Positions 22,036 through 31,264 of a stretch of 40,001 nt of DNA are shown piece after piece. The translations under genes were made by a program, and so were the position numbers. Numbering within the stretch: position 1 is the stretch's first letter; every line of letters begins with the position of its first letter. This DNA is from Nitrososphaerota archaeon (GTDB lineage: Archaea; Thermoproteota; Nitrososphaeria; Nitrososphaerales; Nitrosopumilaceae). The notes beneath the pieces are model-generated. The model was not told the origin of the DNA, made no database searches, and saw only the letters and a list, made by a program, of their open reading frames with translations. The stretch spans positions 12,305-52,305 of the forward strand of contig DAHUYT010000011.1 in the NCBI GenBank assembly GCA_027315065.1. The letters are read 5' to 3'.

Positions 22036-22893
22036 CTAGTATCCACGTTTCCCAAGCCAATCTGACACAATTTTATTTGCAAGTTCATTTGGGTGCAGAT
22101 CTTGTTGGTGTGATTGTACCACTAGTCCACGTGTCTTTCTCTTTGATAACCTTAATGAAACATTCTGTTGCAATGCCAAAGATCTTGCCTTTTTCATTAT
22201 CTTTTTGTGGGATAAGTTAGGACTATATCCTAAAACCTTGAGATATCGCTTTTTTACTTGTGGTTCAAGTCCTGATATCTGATATGCGATTCTAACTGCC
22301 TTTGAGACATCTGGTATGATTTGATGCAGTTTTGTTGCACTGTCTCTTGAGATTGTCTTTGGTACCAGTTCTTTTATCTTGTCTGGTACTCCTGCAAAAC
22401 CGTGGTATTTCTGAAATGTTGACATTGAAAGTCCCAATGACTGTGCAGCCTTTGACTTGCCCATCTGTTCTGCCAAAAACGCACATGAATCTGCCATATC
22501 CTTTACGCTCATATTTTTACGGTGAATATTTTCAATAACAGACGCAGCCTTGGCATCTGGGATATCATACTCTGTTTTTCTTGTCAAAACCAAAACAGGT
22601 ATCTTTTTTGCGCCCAGTCTTTTCAGTGCAGCAAGTCTTCGTTGCCCTGACATCAAAAGGTACAAGTTCCCCTCTTTTTGCACCATTGGGGGATTTTGCA
22701 GTCCCTCAGTTTTGATTGATTTTGCCAATTCTGAAATTCCTTCCCTATCCAGTTTTCTTGCCTGAGCCTCTTTCCAAACCTGAATCTGTTTTATTGGAAT
22801 CTCCTTTAAACGATAGGAAACCTTTGATGCATATCTTGTTTTTCTAAAAGTAAGTTTTTTAGTGATTTTCCTGACCTTCTTTTTTTTAGCCAT
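22036..22893 (-). CDS. ParB/Spo0J-like nuclease-domain protein, no ParA partner
   Basis: 285 aa from ATG 22893 (TTG 22899 also possible; AAATTTAAG on the minus strand is about 24-27 nt upstream). A very basic N-terminus (MAKKKKVRKITKKLTFRKTRY) precedes the ParB N-terminal domain: IPIKQIQVWKEAQARKLDREGISELAKSIKTEGLQNPPMV, then LMSGQRRLAALKRLGAKKIPVLV with the GxRR-type CTP-site motif SGQRR, then VIENIHRKNMSVKDMADSCAFLAEQMG and an HTH (KAAQSLGLSMSTFQKYHGFAGVP). A ParA gene is not adjacent. It may be a chromosomal or plasmid-derived centromere-binding protein or regulator. Confidence 0.85.
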   Translation of the reverse strand: MAKKKKVRKITKKLTFRKTRYASKVSYRLKEIPIKQIQVWKEAQARKLDREGISELAKSIKTEGLQNPPMVQKEGNLYLLMSGQRRLAALKRLGAKKIPVLVLTRKTEYDIPDAKAASVIENIHRKNMSVKDMADSCAFLAEQMGKSKAAQSLGLSMSTFQKYHGFAGVPDKIKELVPKTISRDSATKLHQIIPDVSKAVRIAYQISGLEPQVKKRYLKVLGYSPNLSHKKIMKKARSLALQQNVSLRLSKRKTRGLVVQSHQQDLHPNELANKIVSDWLGKRGY

Positions 22894-23330
22894 TACCAAC
22901 TATGTGGGTTAACTTAAATTTCGTAAAAAGGAGGTTGGTTGAATCCGATTCGCTTGTATGTGATGGATAATTAGGTGAGACATGGTCATAATCATCTCTG
23001 AGAAACATTGATCTTATGGTAAAAGTGTACACCATGTGAGAAGACAAGAATTGTAGTGAGTATCTCGCAACAAACACCAGCACAGCAGGAGATATGCTAC
23101 AAGTACAATTTATCCACAAACCCGTGTATCCATGGAAGGACGATCTTCTGGAGGGAGATAAAAGATGATGATACTTTGTAAAGTGGATGGTCTGCGGTTA
23201 TTCTATTGTAGTAAGATGATGATATCATCAGGACAAACTAGATCTGGATAATATATTGCAGGTTCTTGTAAGATTTGGGTTCACGTGTCTTAACCTATAC
23301 TTTAAAAATCATTTATCAAAGAATAAAATT
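22894..23330. other. 437-bp intergenic region
   Basis: Left end holds the parB promoter; right end holds the TATA-like box TTTAAAAAT (about 23300-23308) for the gene at 23331. In between I see no convincing gene or RNA; the only open frame (22886-23119, minus) overlaps parB and lacks protein-like composition. Confidence 0.6.
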
Positions 23331-23897
23331 GTGAAGCTCAATAACTTACAAAAAACAATGATCTTATCGTCATTGATTTTTGTTGTTTACCACTTGGCTA
23401 CTTTGCCAGTTTTCGGACAAGAAATAGATCTTACAGGTATTCAAACAAATCCTTCGCATGTTCATGTTGGAGATTCTTTTCAAATTAATGCAACTATAAT
23501 AAACGATTCCCCCGGTATCATCTACTTTAATGGTGGATGTCAGTCCCCACTTTCTGTAATCTTTGACAAGAATGTAGCTGTAGGTCACGCAATGGATTGT
23601 TTTGCAATATTCAAAACCGATCTTAAGCCAGGAGAGAACGCTACGATAGTTGGACCTAGCCAAGACAATTCGTATACTGCAAACTTGTCTGGCATTACAA
23701 ATGCAGATGTGATATTCTCATACCAGACCAAAAATAAATCTGAAAATACCATTTCAAAATCGTTTACTTTTGATATATTTAAAAGAACATCCATTCCAGA
23801 ATTTCCTTCCATTTCTGTATTGATATTTACAATAGCTACGATGTCATCTATAGCTGTGATGGTTTCAAGGAAAGATCATGATTTGTTTAAACTCTAG
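23331..23897 (+). CDS. Secreted CARDB-like protein with PEFP C-terminal sorting tail
   Basis: 188 aa from GTG 23331, chosen because a TATA-like box is centred about 27 nt upstream and because it starts right at a signal peptide (KLNNLQKTMILSSLIFVVYHLATLPVFGQ). An Ig-like CARDB/FxLYD-like domain follows (NPSHVHVGDSFQINATIINDSPGIIYFNGGC...LKPGENATIVGP). The C-terminus has SIPEFPSIS, a hydrophobic helix and basic end SRKDHDLFKL, the three-part layout of archaeosortase-type (PEF/PEFP) cell-surface anchoring. Confidence 0.75.
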   Translation: MKLNNLQKTMILSSLIFVVYHLATLPVFGQEIDLTGIQTNPSHVHVGDSFQINATIINDSPGIIYFNGGCQSPLSVIFDKNVAVGHAMDCFAIFKTDLKPGENATIVGPSQDNSYTANLSGITNADVIFSYQTKNKSENTISKSFTFDIFKRTSIPEFPSISVLIFTIATMSSIAVMVSRKDHDLFKL

Positions 23898-24003
23898 ATG
23901 TTGACGATAAGCGCATCATATTCTAGGAAATTCTATGCTCTTGCAAAAAATGTCTACAATTTGCAAGTAATCTTTTTAAGTATCATGTGTAAAAACGAGA
24001 TAG

Positions 24004-26109
24004 ATGAATAGAACAATTCTATGTAGCTTTATTATAGTGGCATTATTACTTACCTCAAGTCTTGCCGTTCCTGGGGCATTTGCCAGTAAGGGTCCACGTG
24101 ACATAGTTGCACACCCGCCAATTCACATCAAAAGATTTTCTGGAATATCGCCTTCAGGCTATGGCCCACAAACTATCTGGACTGCGTATGGTTTCAATAA
24201 TCTAGGCTGTACACATACTACCACAACAGATTGGACTGATCCAAGTCTCTGTGGACATGATCAAACGATTGCAATTGTAGATGCATACGATGATCCAAAC
24301 ATTGCAAGTGACCTTCAAACATTTGACAGCCAATATGGTCTACCTTCTTGTCCTGCAGGTTCTTGTTTTGTAAAGGTAGAACCACAAGGAACCCCTAAGA
24401 CAAATTCTGGTTGGGCATTAGAAATATCACTTGATGTAGAATGGGCTCATTCCATTGCACCTGGTGCTAAGATTATCCTTATTGAAGCAGCGAACAGCAA
24501 TCTTGGCAATCTTCTCAGTGCGGTAGATACCGCTGTAGGACAAGGTGCCCAACAAGTTTCTATGAGCTGGGGTGGTTCAGAATTTTCGTCCGAGTCTAGT
24601 TATGATTATCATTTCAATAGTGCCACAACTAGCTTCTTTGCATCATCTGGAGATAGCGGCAGTGGTATAGAATATCCAGCGGCATCTCCTTATGTCATAT
24701 CTGTCGGTGGTACCACACTTAATGTCGACAGCTCCGGCAATTACGTTAGTGAATCTGCATGGAGCGGCAGCGGCGGTGGGGTGAGCGCATATGAATTAAA
24801 ACCAAGCTATCAGAATAATTTCCAACCATATGCTGGAAGGGCAATACCTGATGTAGCTTATGATGGCGATCCAAACACAGGTGTAGCTGTTTACGATAGT
24901 GTTCCATACTTTGGTCAAAGCGGTTGGTTCGAAGTTGGTGGAACCAGTGTTGGTGCACCACAATGGGCAGGCATATCTGCAATAGCAAATAGCGGGAACG
25001 CAAAACTCGCGTCAGCATCATTTGGAACAAGTAGCGCTTTTTATGGTGCTGCCTCTGGAGCTGAATCAAGCCCTCAAACTCTTCCATATATTACCAATTA
25101 TCATGATATTACAACGGGAAGCAACGGAAACTGTGGTTCAATTTGCAATGCAGGACCAGGTTATGATGAAGTAACTGGCGTTGGAAGCCCACAGTCAAAT
25201 AATCTCATTCCTTATATCACTCCAACTCCTATTCCTGACTTTACAATTTCCTCAAACCCATCCTCACTGACAGTTAATGCAGGAGGTTCCGGCAGTTCAA
25301 CAATGACAATATCATCAATTAACGGATTTTCTGGAACTGTGAACCTTGCAGTTACTTCACCCTCGGCACTAACTGCCACACTGTCAACATCATCAGTTTC
25401 AGTTTCATCAACGAATCCGGGCTCTGCTACACTTACCATATCAGCTGCTAGCAATGCTGGAGGCACATATTCAGTTGCAGTAACTGGCACAAGTGGCACA
25501 TTGACTCATTCAACAACAGTTACTGTCACAGTTCCAACTGTTCCATCTTCACCGCAAAACTTGGTGGCTACTGCAGGCAATAACCAAGTATCATTAACGT
25601 GGAATCCACCTGCATCTGACGGCGGTTCTCCGATCACTGGCTATAATGTATACCGTAACGGTACAGAGATTGCTACGAACATAGCATCTACTAGTTACAC
25701 TGATACCGGACTAACAAACGGCGATACTGATACCTATCAAGTAACCGCAGTTAATGCGGTTGGCCAATCCCAACCATCAAACAGCGCATCTGCCACACCT
25801 GTAGCAACGCCAACTCTTAATGTCGTAGTTACAACAGACAAGGCTTCATACCAGCAAGGGTCTCAGGCACACATCACTGTTACCGTTACTGGCCCAGCTC
25901 CAATTAGTGGCGCATCAGTGACGTTGACAGTAACGACCTCAAGTGGTGGAACCTCGCAAGGAACTGGCACAACAAACTCCAACGGGCAAGTGACCTTTAC
26001 CTATCATATTCTAAAACATGCTTCACTTGGTACATACACGGCAAGCGCTACTGCAACTAAATCAGGATACATATCAGGTAGCGGCTCGACAACATTTAGT
26101 GTAACCTAA
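24004..26109 (+). CDS. Secreted sedolisin (S53) serine-carboxyl peptidase with FnIII and Ig-like domains
   Basis: 701 aa exported protease. Signal peptide 1-27. The S53 catalytic set is present: E140 and D144 in WALEISLDVEW, oxyanion D217 in ASSGDSGS, nucleophile S315 in GGTSVGAPQWAG; the calcium site fits YHDITTGSNG...GPGYDEVTGVGSP (about 366-397). No propeptide of usual length precedes the catalytic domain. Then come a PKD/Ig-like domain (about 410-510), a fibronectin III domain (VPSSPQNLVATAGNNQVSLTWNPP..., about 513-600) and a Big-like domain (PTLNVVVTTDKASYQQGSQ..., about 603-701). S53 enzymes typically work at acid pH, so the host may live in acid surroundings. TATA-like TTTTTAAGTAT is 27 nt upstream. 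Confidence 0.92.
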   Translation: MNRTILCSFIIVALLLTSSLAVPGAFASKGPRDIVAHPPIHIKRFSGISPSGYGPQTIWTAYGFNNLGCTHTTTTDWTDPSLCGHDQTIAIVDAYDDPNIASDLQTFDSQYGLPSCPAGSCFVKVEPQGTPKTNSGWALEISLDVEWAHSIAPGAKIILIEAANSNLGNLLSAVDTAVGQGAQQVSMSWGGSEFSSESSYDYHFNSATTSFFASSGDSGSGIEYPAASPYVISVGGTTLNVDSSGNYVSESAWSGSGGGVSAYELKPSYQNNFQPYAGRAIPDVAYDGDPNTGVAVYDSVPYFGQSGWFEVGGTSVGAPQWAGISAIANSGNAKLASASFGTSSAFYGAASGAESSPQTLPYITNYHDITTGSNGNCGSICNAGPGYDEVTGVGSPQSNNLIPYITPTPIPDFTISSNPSSLTVNAGGSGSSTMTISSINGFSGTVNLAVTSPSALTATLSTSSVSVSSTNPGSATLTISAASNAGGTYSVAVTGTSGTLTHSTTVTVTVPTVPSSPQNLVATAGNNQVSLTWNPPASDGGSPITGYNVYRNGTEIATNIASTSYTDTGLTNGDTDTYQVTAVNAVGQSQPSNSASATPVATPTLNVVVTTDKASYQQGSQAHITVTVTGPAPISGASVTLTVTTSSGGTSQGTGTTNSNGQVTFTYHILKHASLGTYTASATATKSGYISGSGSTTFSVT

Positions 26110-26295
26110 AAAGAAGCAGTTTTCATCTGTGTTTGTGTCCTGGCTCAAGCTGTTTGATAATCATGCTGTCATGTTAATTCTTACGCATGATTTTTCTTAA
26201 TTCTAATGAAAATTCCTAATAACATCATCAACTCGGAAAAATGAGTATGAATTTGAGGCGTATGTATTTGCGAATCTTTAGACTTGCGTGAATTT

Positions 26296-27624
26296 TTACC
26301 CGCTCAATCCTTGGTGAAATGAGGAATCTTTTTGTCTGTACTTTGCCCATGCATTATTGATAGTGAAAACTAGGCGCTTGCCAAGGATCTGTTCCAACCA
26401 CAACGGAAGCAAAAACTTTCTATCTGGGGAAAAATAACGATAATATTTTTCATTATCTAATTCTTTGTTATCCAGTACATTCCTTGCGGCGAAATCTCCA
26501 CAAAAAGTAGCCCATGGCAGTCCGACACATCCTAATACAAAATGTATCCAAGGATGAGCAGGATCTCTAAGTACAGTTGGAATAAGATCTCTAGTCATAT
26601 CGATCCTTCCCTCCCAATATTGTACAAATCTAAGATCTCTGATAGACGGAATTTTTTCCTTCAGGTTGGTTATAACACGATTAATGATGCGAGGTGTCGT
26701 TGTGTCATTCTTTGCATAGGTTGTCAAAAGATCTCCACCACCAACCAAGAGTCGGTTTCCCCCAGTGAGTCTAAAATAAGTATAAACAAGATCAGAATCC
26801 CAGCACTGAAGCGGTCCCTGTGGGAATAGTTCTGCAATGTCTTCATCTCCAAGTGGCTCGCTAATGGAGAGAAAAGTCTGTGCATGATATACTTCTTTAT
26901 AGTATTTTGTTACCTCAGGCTTTGGTTTGTCAATGCAAAAAATAATCTCATCTGCCGTAACTGAACCTAGGTGAGTGTAAACAGTATGGCCGTTATACGA
27001 AATTATTTCTGATGATTCAAAAATCTCAACATTGTTATCCAACAGAACCTGTTTTATTCCCTGAGCATACAAGAGAGGGTTTACTCCGAACGTACCGGGA
27101 TACCGAATTGCTCCCGAATATGCTTTTGAACCTAATACTGATGGTACTTCATCTTCGGTGTAAACTGTACTAGAATATCCGAGTTTCTTGCGTGCTTCTA
27201 CTTCTTCCTGAACATCTTTCCATCCACTCGAACCCTTTCCAATGAATAGGCAGTCCTGAATTTGGAGATCACACTCAATCTTATGTTTTTTGATGTTTGA
27301 TACCATGGTTTCAACGCCTCTTGCAGCTACCTCCCACAAATCCTTGGCACCCTGTTGTCCATATTTGCGCAACAATTGTGAGAGCTCAAGCTCGCTGTCA
27401 GGAGTTAGAAAGCCAGCACTCTTGCCAGTTGAACTCCCACCGCAAATATTTCTGTCTAAAAGTACAACTTTTTTTCCAGACCCTGCAAGCCTAAGAGCAG
27501 CTGCAAGACCTGCTGCCCCTGCACCAACAATCAAGACATCTGTTTTGATATGATCTTTGAGTGGTGGTCTAATCGGTCCTTTAATTCCTAAAAGCGTGGT
27601 AAACCACCAATTTTGTAAAATCAT
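26296..27624 (-). CDS. FAD-dependent oxidoreductase (DAO family)
   Basis: 442 aa. The dinucleotide-binding fold is clear: TDVLIVGAGAAGLAAALRLAGSGKKVVLLDRN with GAGAAG at 34-39, then GGSSTGKSAGFLTPD typical of the D-amino-acid oxidase/gamma-glutamylputrescine oxidoreductase group. GGNRLLVGGGDLLTTYA and YWEGRIDMTRDLIPTV...VLGCVGLPWATFCGDFAA are family parts near the C-terminus. It would oxidise an amine or amino acid with FAD; the substrate is not evident and no transporter or partner is next to it. Confidence 0.88.
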   Translation of the reverse strand: MILQNWWFTTLLGIKGPIRPPLKDHIKTDVLIVGAGAAGLAAALRLAGSGKKVVLLDRNICGGSSTGKSAGFLTPDSELELSQLLRKYGQQGAKDLWEVAARGVETMVSNIKKHKIECDLQIQDCLFIGKGSSGWKDVQEEVEARKKLGYSSTVYTEDEVPSVLGSKAYSGAIRYPGTFGVNPLLYAQGIKQVLLDNNVEIFESSEIISYNGHTVYTHLGSVTADEIIFCIDKPKPEVTKYYKEVYHAQTFLSISEPLGDEDIAELFPQGPLQCWDSDLVYTYFRLTGGNRLLVGGGDLLTTYAKNDTTTPRIINRVITNLKEKIPSIRDLRFVQYWEGRIDMTRDLIPTVLRDPAHPWIHFVLGCVGLPWATFCGDFAARNVLDNKELDNEKYYRYFSPDRKFLLPLWLEQILGKRLVFTINNAWAKYRQKDSSFHQGLSG

Positions 27625-27767
27625 AAAATATTATCAGCCTATCATGTACGATAATCCACAGCTATTTCTATATTGTTGATTCTCATAATACATATGCTGT
27701 ATTGGTTCATCATAACACCTGTTGAGATTTTGTAGGACAAATTAACTATAGTTTACAATATTTCCAA

Positions 27768-28160
27768 TTAAAATGACAGGATAAGCAGGTATGACAATAC
27801 TATAACACCAAAAATAATGATGCCTGCACTTGCAGTATAATTGATAGAACGGCTTGTAGTGTACTTACCCATCTCTATAGATTTTTCATTTTTGAGATAA
27901 TTTTTCAAGGCGTATATTATCAACAAGATTCCTAATGCAATCATGCTCATGCCAAGTATTGTTGAAGAAGATTGGATTGATGTATGCAAGGAAGGTACTT
28001 GATCTTTTGTAATTATACTAAATTCCCTGAGAAACAGACTGAATCTTGCAACAACAAACCCCAAGCCTATTAGCGCTATGCATGTACGCAGCCAAGCCAA
28101 AAACGTGCGTTCATTTGCAAGATGCTGAGTGGAATGATCCGTCTTGTCTTCTGGAGCCAT
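27768..28160 (-). CDS. DUF202 (YidH-like) membrane protein
   Basis: 130 aa. The DUF202 signature HLANERTFLAWLRTCIALIGLGFVVARFSLFLREF (about 13-47) forms the first membrane helix, followed by SSTILGMSMIALGILLIIYALKNYL and a third helix ASAGIIIFGVIVLSYLLIL. Family of unknown function, widespread in bacteria and archaea. Confidence 0.9.
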   Translation of the reverse strand: MAPEDKTDHSTQHLANERTFLAWLRTCIALIGLGFVVARFSLFLREFSIITKDQVPSLHTSIQSSSTILGMSMIALGILLIIYALKNYLKNEKSIEMGKYTTSRSINYTASAGIIIFGVIVLSYLLILSF

Positions 28161-28489
28161 TTTAACTAAAAATCTAATAATGTACTTTGAATTTAGTTGT
28201 ACTGATCAAATTATGATAACTACTACTGTATATGAAAATTTTCTCAAGTGCGTATGGTGGTTCAATTTTGTTAAATTTAGAACTAAACCGGATCTTGAGC
28301 AGATCCAAGTACCCTAAAATGATACCTATATGTCATTAGATTTGGATCGTAAATATTCAAACTTCATGATGGATAATATGGGTTTATGAAAAATTACATG
28401 TCATCAACTTTTGTTCTTATTGTGTAGACAAATTTTACAAAACATTACGAAATGACATAGGGCAGAAAAACCGCGCCTCTACTATGAAT
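28161..28489. other. 329-bp intergenic region
   Basis: AT-rich. Besides the promoter area of the DUF202 gene I see no gene, tRNA or repeat here. Confidence 0.6.
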
Positions 28490-28603
28490 TTAAGCTCTCC
28501 ATAACATTATTGCCAGAGATATGGTGGCAACTGATATTATGGTACAACATGTAATTATTACGATCTTTATACTTTTTTCCACGTGTTTACTATTTTCTCC
28601 CAT
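28490..28603 (-). CDS. Possible 37-aa membrane peptide
   Basis: Within an open frame reaching to 28726, the part from ATG 28603 reads MGENSKHVEKSIKIVIITCC... ending AIMLWRA, a polar head with one membrane helix, similar in style to other small proteins here. The upstream part of the frame is unlikely protein. Weak support. Confidence 0.3.
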   Translation of the reverse strand: MGENSKHVEKSIKIVIITCCTIISVATISLAIMLWRA

Positions 28604-28726
28604 GATAAATCTGTGAATGAACATTGTTACTTTAGTTTTGTTTGATAATATTATTTGGAAATGGAAAAGTTTAGGCTTTGACCAATAAGAAAAAATGACA
28701 ACTGGCAAAGGAGCACTGAAAATCAC

Positions 28727-29136
28727 ATCTGTAGCAGTTTTATCATGAACAAATTTACTACTCTCGAAAATTTAAGAATGAGCCCAAAAATTAAACCGCG
28801 AAGTTTATGACTTGATATGATTTTGACTAAAATTAACTGTATACGTAACACTTTCCTATGTATATGGTGATCTTCATTTTTAACCGTTATTCTATTCTAT
28901 AACCGGCTGAAACTGTTCTTGGACTGTACATTGAAAAATAGAGTCCATCTTATCTATCTATATCAATTATGTGGATTTGAACTAAATTAAATTCTAAATA
29001 AAAATTAGAAAGTATTCTGTTTCACCCTGATCACCTGATTATTTTACGGTGCAGAAATGTAATATGTTGACACGCCCTTAATTCAGCTGCCAGCACATGT
29101 TTTCGAATTTTCGCTAATCATAGCATTCTTTATACT
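28727..29136. other. 410-bp intergenic region
   Basis: Very AT-rich. No open frame, tRNA or convincing hairpin seen. The right end carries CTTTATACTATGG just before the ATG at 29137, probably part of the promoter of the next gene. Confidence 0.55.
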
Positions 29137-29325
29137 ATGGAACATAGTTGGCATCATTTAATGGCGTGGGATTTTGATTTTGAAATGCTGTTTTTTCTAT
29201 CCATGATTACTGCAGGGGTTTTCATAGCTCCTATAGACTCCAATCCTCCATACTTTTTTGTTATAGGTGTAGTTCTTGTAGCAGTAGGAGTTGGTCTAGT
29301 ATTTCGTAAAGTGAGGAAGAAATGA
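29137..29325 (+). CDS. Small two-helix membrane protein
   Basis: 62 aa: an acidic/aromatic head EHSWHHLMAWDFDFEM, two hydrophobic segments (about 17-31 and 38-56) linked by DSNPP, and a basic end RKVRKK. No family recognised. It converges with the gene at 29330, 4 bp apart. Confidence 0.55.
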   Translation: MEHSWHHLMAWDFDFEMLFFLSMITAGVFIAPIDSNPPYFFVIGVVLVAVGVGLVFRKVRKK

Positions 29326-29329
29326 TATC

Positions 29330-29710
29330 TTATTGTGGTCCTTTGAATTTTGATTCTGTTTTGAGTTTATTTGCTAACTTGCTGAATGTCTCATTGTGAC
29401 TTACGTCTGTGAAATTCACAGTACCGCCTTCTTTTACTACCTGTCGTTCAAACTTTTCCTTGACTACGAAAGTTACAGATGAATAATGAATTCTGCCCTT
29501 GATCTTTTCTTGTACTGTGGTCTCAGTATCCGGAAAAGTTGTAAAATGAAACGCGATTCCGCCTGCCCAAAAAATTGTAGGTATTCCTCCTCCTGCTGAT
29601 CGCGTGGTTGCAATCACCTGAGTAATCCATTCGTCAAACTTTAATTCTAATACTTCATGTATGATTAATTCTTTCCAAGGATCAATTGTTATCTCCAAAT
29701 CTAGTTTCAA
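29330..29710 (-). CDS. Hypothetical soluble protein
   Basis: 126 aa, no membrane segment. Beta-rich: LDLEITIDPWKELIIHEVLELKFDEWITQVI, then GGGIPTIFWAGGIAFHFTTFPDTETTVQEKIKGRIHYSSVTFVV. The middle Gly-rich stretch TRSAGGGIPTIFWAGG is distinctive. A TATA-like TTTTATTTAAAG (about 29731-29742) is 27 nt before the ATG. No function recognised. Confidence 0.65.
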   Translation of the reverse strand: MKLDLEITIDPWKELIIHEVLELKFDEWITQVIATTRSAGGGIPTIFWAGGIAFHFTTFPDTETTVQEKIKGRIHYSSVTFVVKEKFERQVVKEGGTVNFTDVSHNETFSKLANKLKTESKFKGPQ

Positions 29711-29907
29711 CTCGAGTATAGTTTTATTTAAAGAAGAATGCTTTATCAGTAATGAAAAAGCATGCTATATAACGCAGAAGTGAAAACAAAGATCGCTATT
29801 TTTAATATTGACCTGAAACACTTTTTCATTCACTGTTTATGAGGAGGTACTTCTGAAAGATGGATTTAAATACTATAGCCGTATCTGAATAGCTAGGTAA
29901 TTAAAAA

Positions 29908-30012
29908 ATGCAAGATTGGAGTCAAGCAGGTGTATACATACCATTGGCCGTTGGTTTAATTCCAGGGTTCGTGTACTGGTGTGTCATCACCGCAATGAAG
30001 AAACACAAGTAA
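29908..30012 (+). CDS. 34-aa membrane peptide with strong expression signals
   Basis: Reads MQDWSQAGVYIPLAVGLIPG and then one continuous hydrophobic helix ending in TAMKKHK, 34 aa. TTTAAATAC (29865-29873) is a good TATA box with a short leader that contains an AGGT element before the ATG. The stop is directly followed by a CT-rich tract (CCACCTTTTATTCTTCTTTTTG), the terminator style of the amo genes. One membrane helix with a basic end, no soluble domain, fits a tiny subunit of a respiratory or AMO-type membrane complex (inference). Confidence 0.7.
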   Translation: MQDWSQAGVYIPLAVGLIPGFVYWCVITAMKKHK

Positions 30013-30142
30013 GTTACCACCTTTTATTCTTCTTTTTGTAGTCTACTACACTCAAGTATATTTTGGTAAAAGCTTCTAATCCACGTTGTATAGATTATGA
30101 TATGTCGCATGTGATTAATTACTTGTGCAAAAAGTATGGTAT

Positions 30143-31228
30143 ATGAGAATCATAATTCTTTCAATTCTGATCATTTTCACATTATTTTCTGTTGGTGCCA
30201 TGTGGTCATCCGTAGAAGGAACACCACAACAACCATGTCAACAAAATGCCGCATCTGGTGGTGGAGAAAATTTACCTCCTTCAAGCTCGCTAACAGTTGT
30301 AGTCTGCTCATCATACAGCTATAAAGCATCTGACGGCACAACCGCGGTCTTGGGCGAAGTCCAAAATAACAATAATTTTCCAGTAACCAATGTTAAAGTT
30401 GGAATTACCTTTGAGGATCTTAACAACAATGTACTGGAATACAAAACCGGCACGACACTCCTTCAAGTTGTTGAGCCAAATTCAATGGCACCCTTTTCCA
30501 TATCATCCACAAAGGCTGATCCTTCAATTTCCCAAGTCGCAGTCAATCTAGCAGGTTTTACACCCGCATCTACAAAAGATCAAGTACTGATAATACCGTC
30601 TAGCTCGCTTCAGATATCTGACAATTTGATCCTAACTGGCACTATAAGAAATGATGGAACATCTACTGCCACAAATACTCATCTTTATCTGATATCCTAT
30701 GACGCATTTCAAAGAGTAGTTGCAGTTGGAGCAACTACCATATCTGATATCGGTGCAGGAAACGCTGCAAACTTTACCATGACATCAACTCCTAGTAGCC
30801 GCGCAAAAACATTCCAGATTATTGCCGAGTCTGATAACTATCAATCAATACCTACAGATGTTACAAATATAATTGCGTCATTACCTGTGATAATAAGCAA
30901 TACAACTGTCACAAATCCGTCGGGAAGTCCCTATTCCTCAATTCCGGTAGATGCTCCAGTTAAGATCAGTAGCGATTTGAAATATCTGCTTGATAACCCG
31001 CAACCATATGTTTACTATGTGCAAGTAAAAAAGTTTGGAGGACAAGTTGAGTTTATTGGCAATACAACAGGCTTATTTCTAGGTGGTAATGATCAGGACC
31101 ATGTAGAATCTGTATCATGGACTCCTGATGCAGCAGGCTCATATTATATCGAAACCTATGTATGGGATTCTAACGGCGTACCAATTTCATCTGCAGGAAC
31201 TGAGATTAACATAGTGCTTGTGAAATAG
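30143..31228 (+). CDS. Secreted FxLYD-domain protein
   Basis: 361 aa from ATG 30143 (GTG 30125 also in frame; an ATTAATT element 27 nt upstream favours 30143). Signal peptide or anchor RIIILSILIIFTLFSVGAMW, then a Gly-rich stretch, then two FxLYD/CARDB-like domains: YKASDGTTAVLGEVQNNNNFPVTNVKVGITFEDLNNNVLEY... and LQISDNLILTGTIRNDGTSTATNTHLYLISYDAFQRVVAVG.... A third Ig-like part follows (PVDAPVKISSDLKYLLDN... SVSWTPDAAGSYYIETYVWDSNGVP). A cell-surface protein of unknown partner. Confidence 0.75.
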   Translation: MRIIILSILIIFTLFSVGAMWSSVEGTPQQPCQQNAASGGGENLPPSSSLTVVVCSSYSYKASDGTTAVLGEVQNNNNFPVTNVKVGITFEDLNNNVLEYKTGTTLLQVVEPNSMAPFSISSTKADPSISQVAVNLAGFTPASTKDQVLIIPSSSLQISDNLILTGTIRNDGTSTATNTHLYLISYDAFQRVVAVGATTISDIGAGNAANFTMTSTPSSRAKTFQIIAESDNYQSIPTDVTNIIASLPVIISNTTVTNPSGSPYSSIPVDAPVKISSDLKYLLDNPQPYVYYVQVKKFGGQVEFIGNTTGLFLGGNDQDHVESVSWTPDAAGSYYIETYVWDSNGVPISSAGTEINIVLVK

Positions 31229-31264
31229 TGATATCATTTAATTACTAATTGGAGTTGTATCTAT

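Noticed and set aside
22886-23119. 77-codon open frame upstream of parB
   Set aside because: Overlaps the ParB start region and lacks protein-like composition or a promoter.
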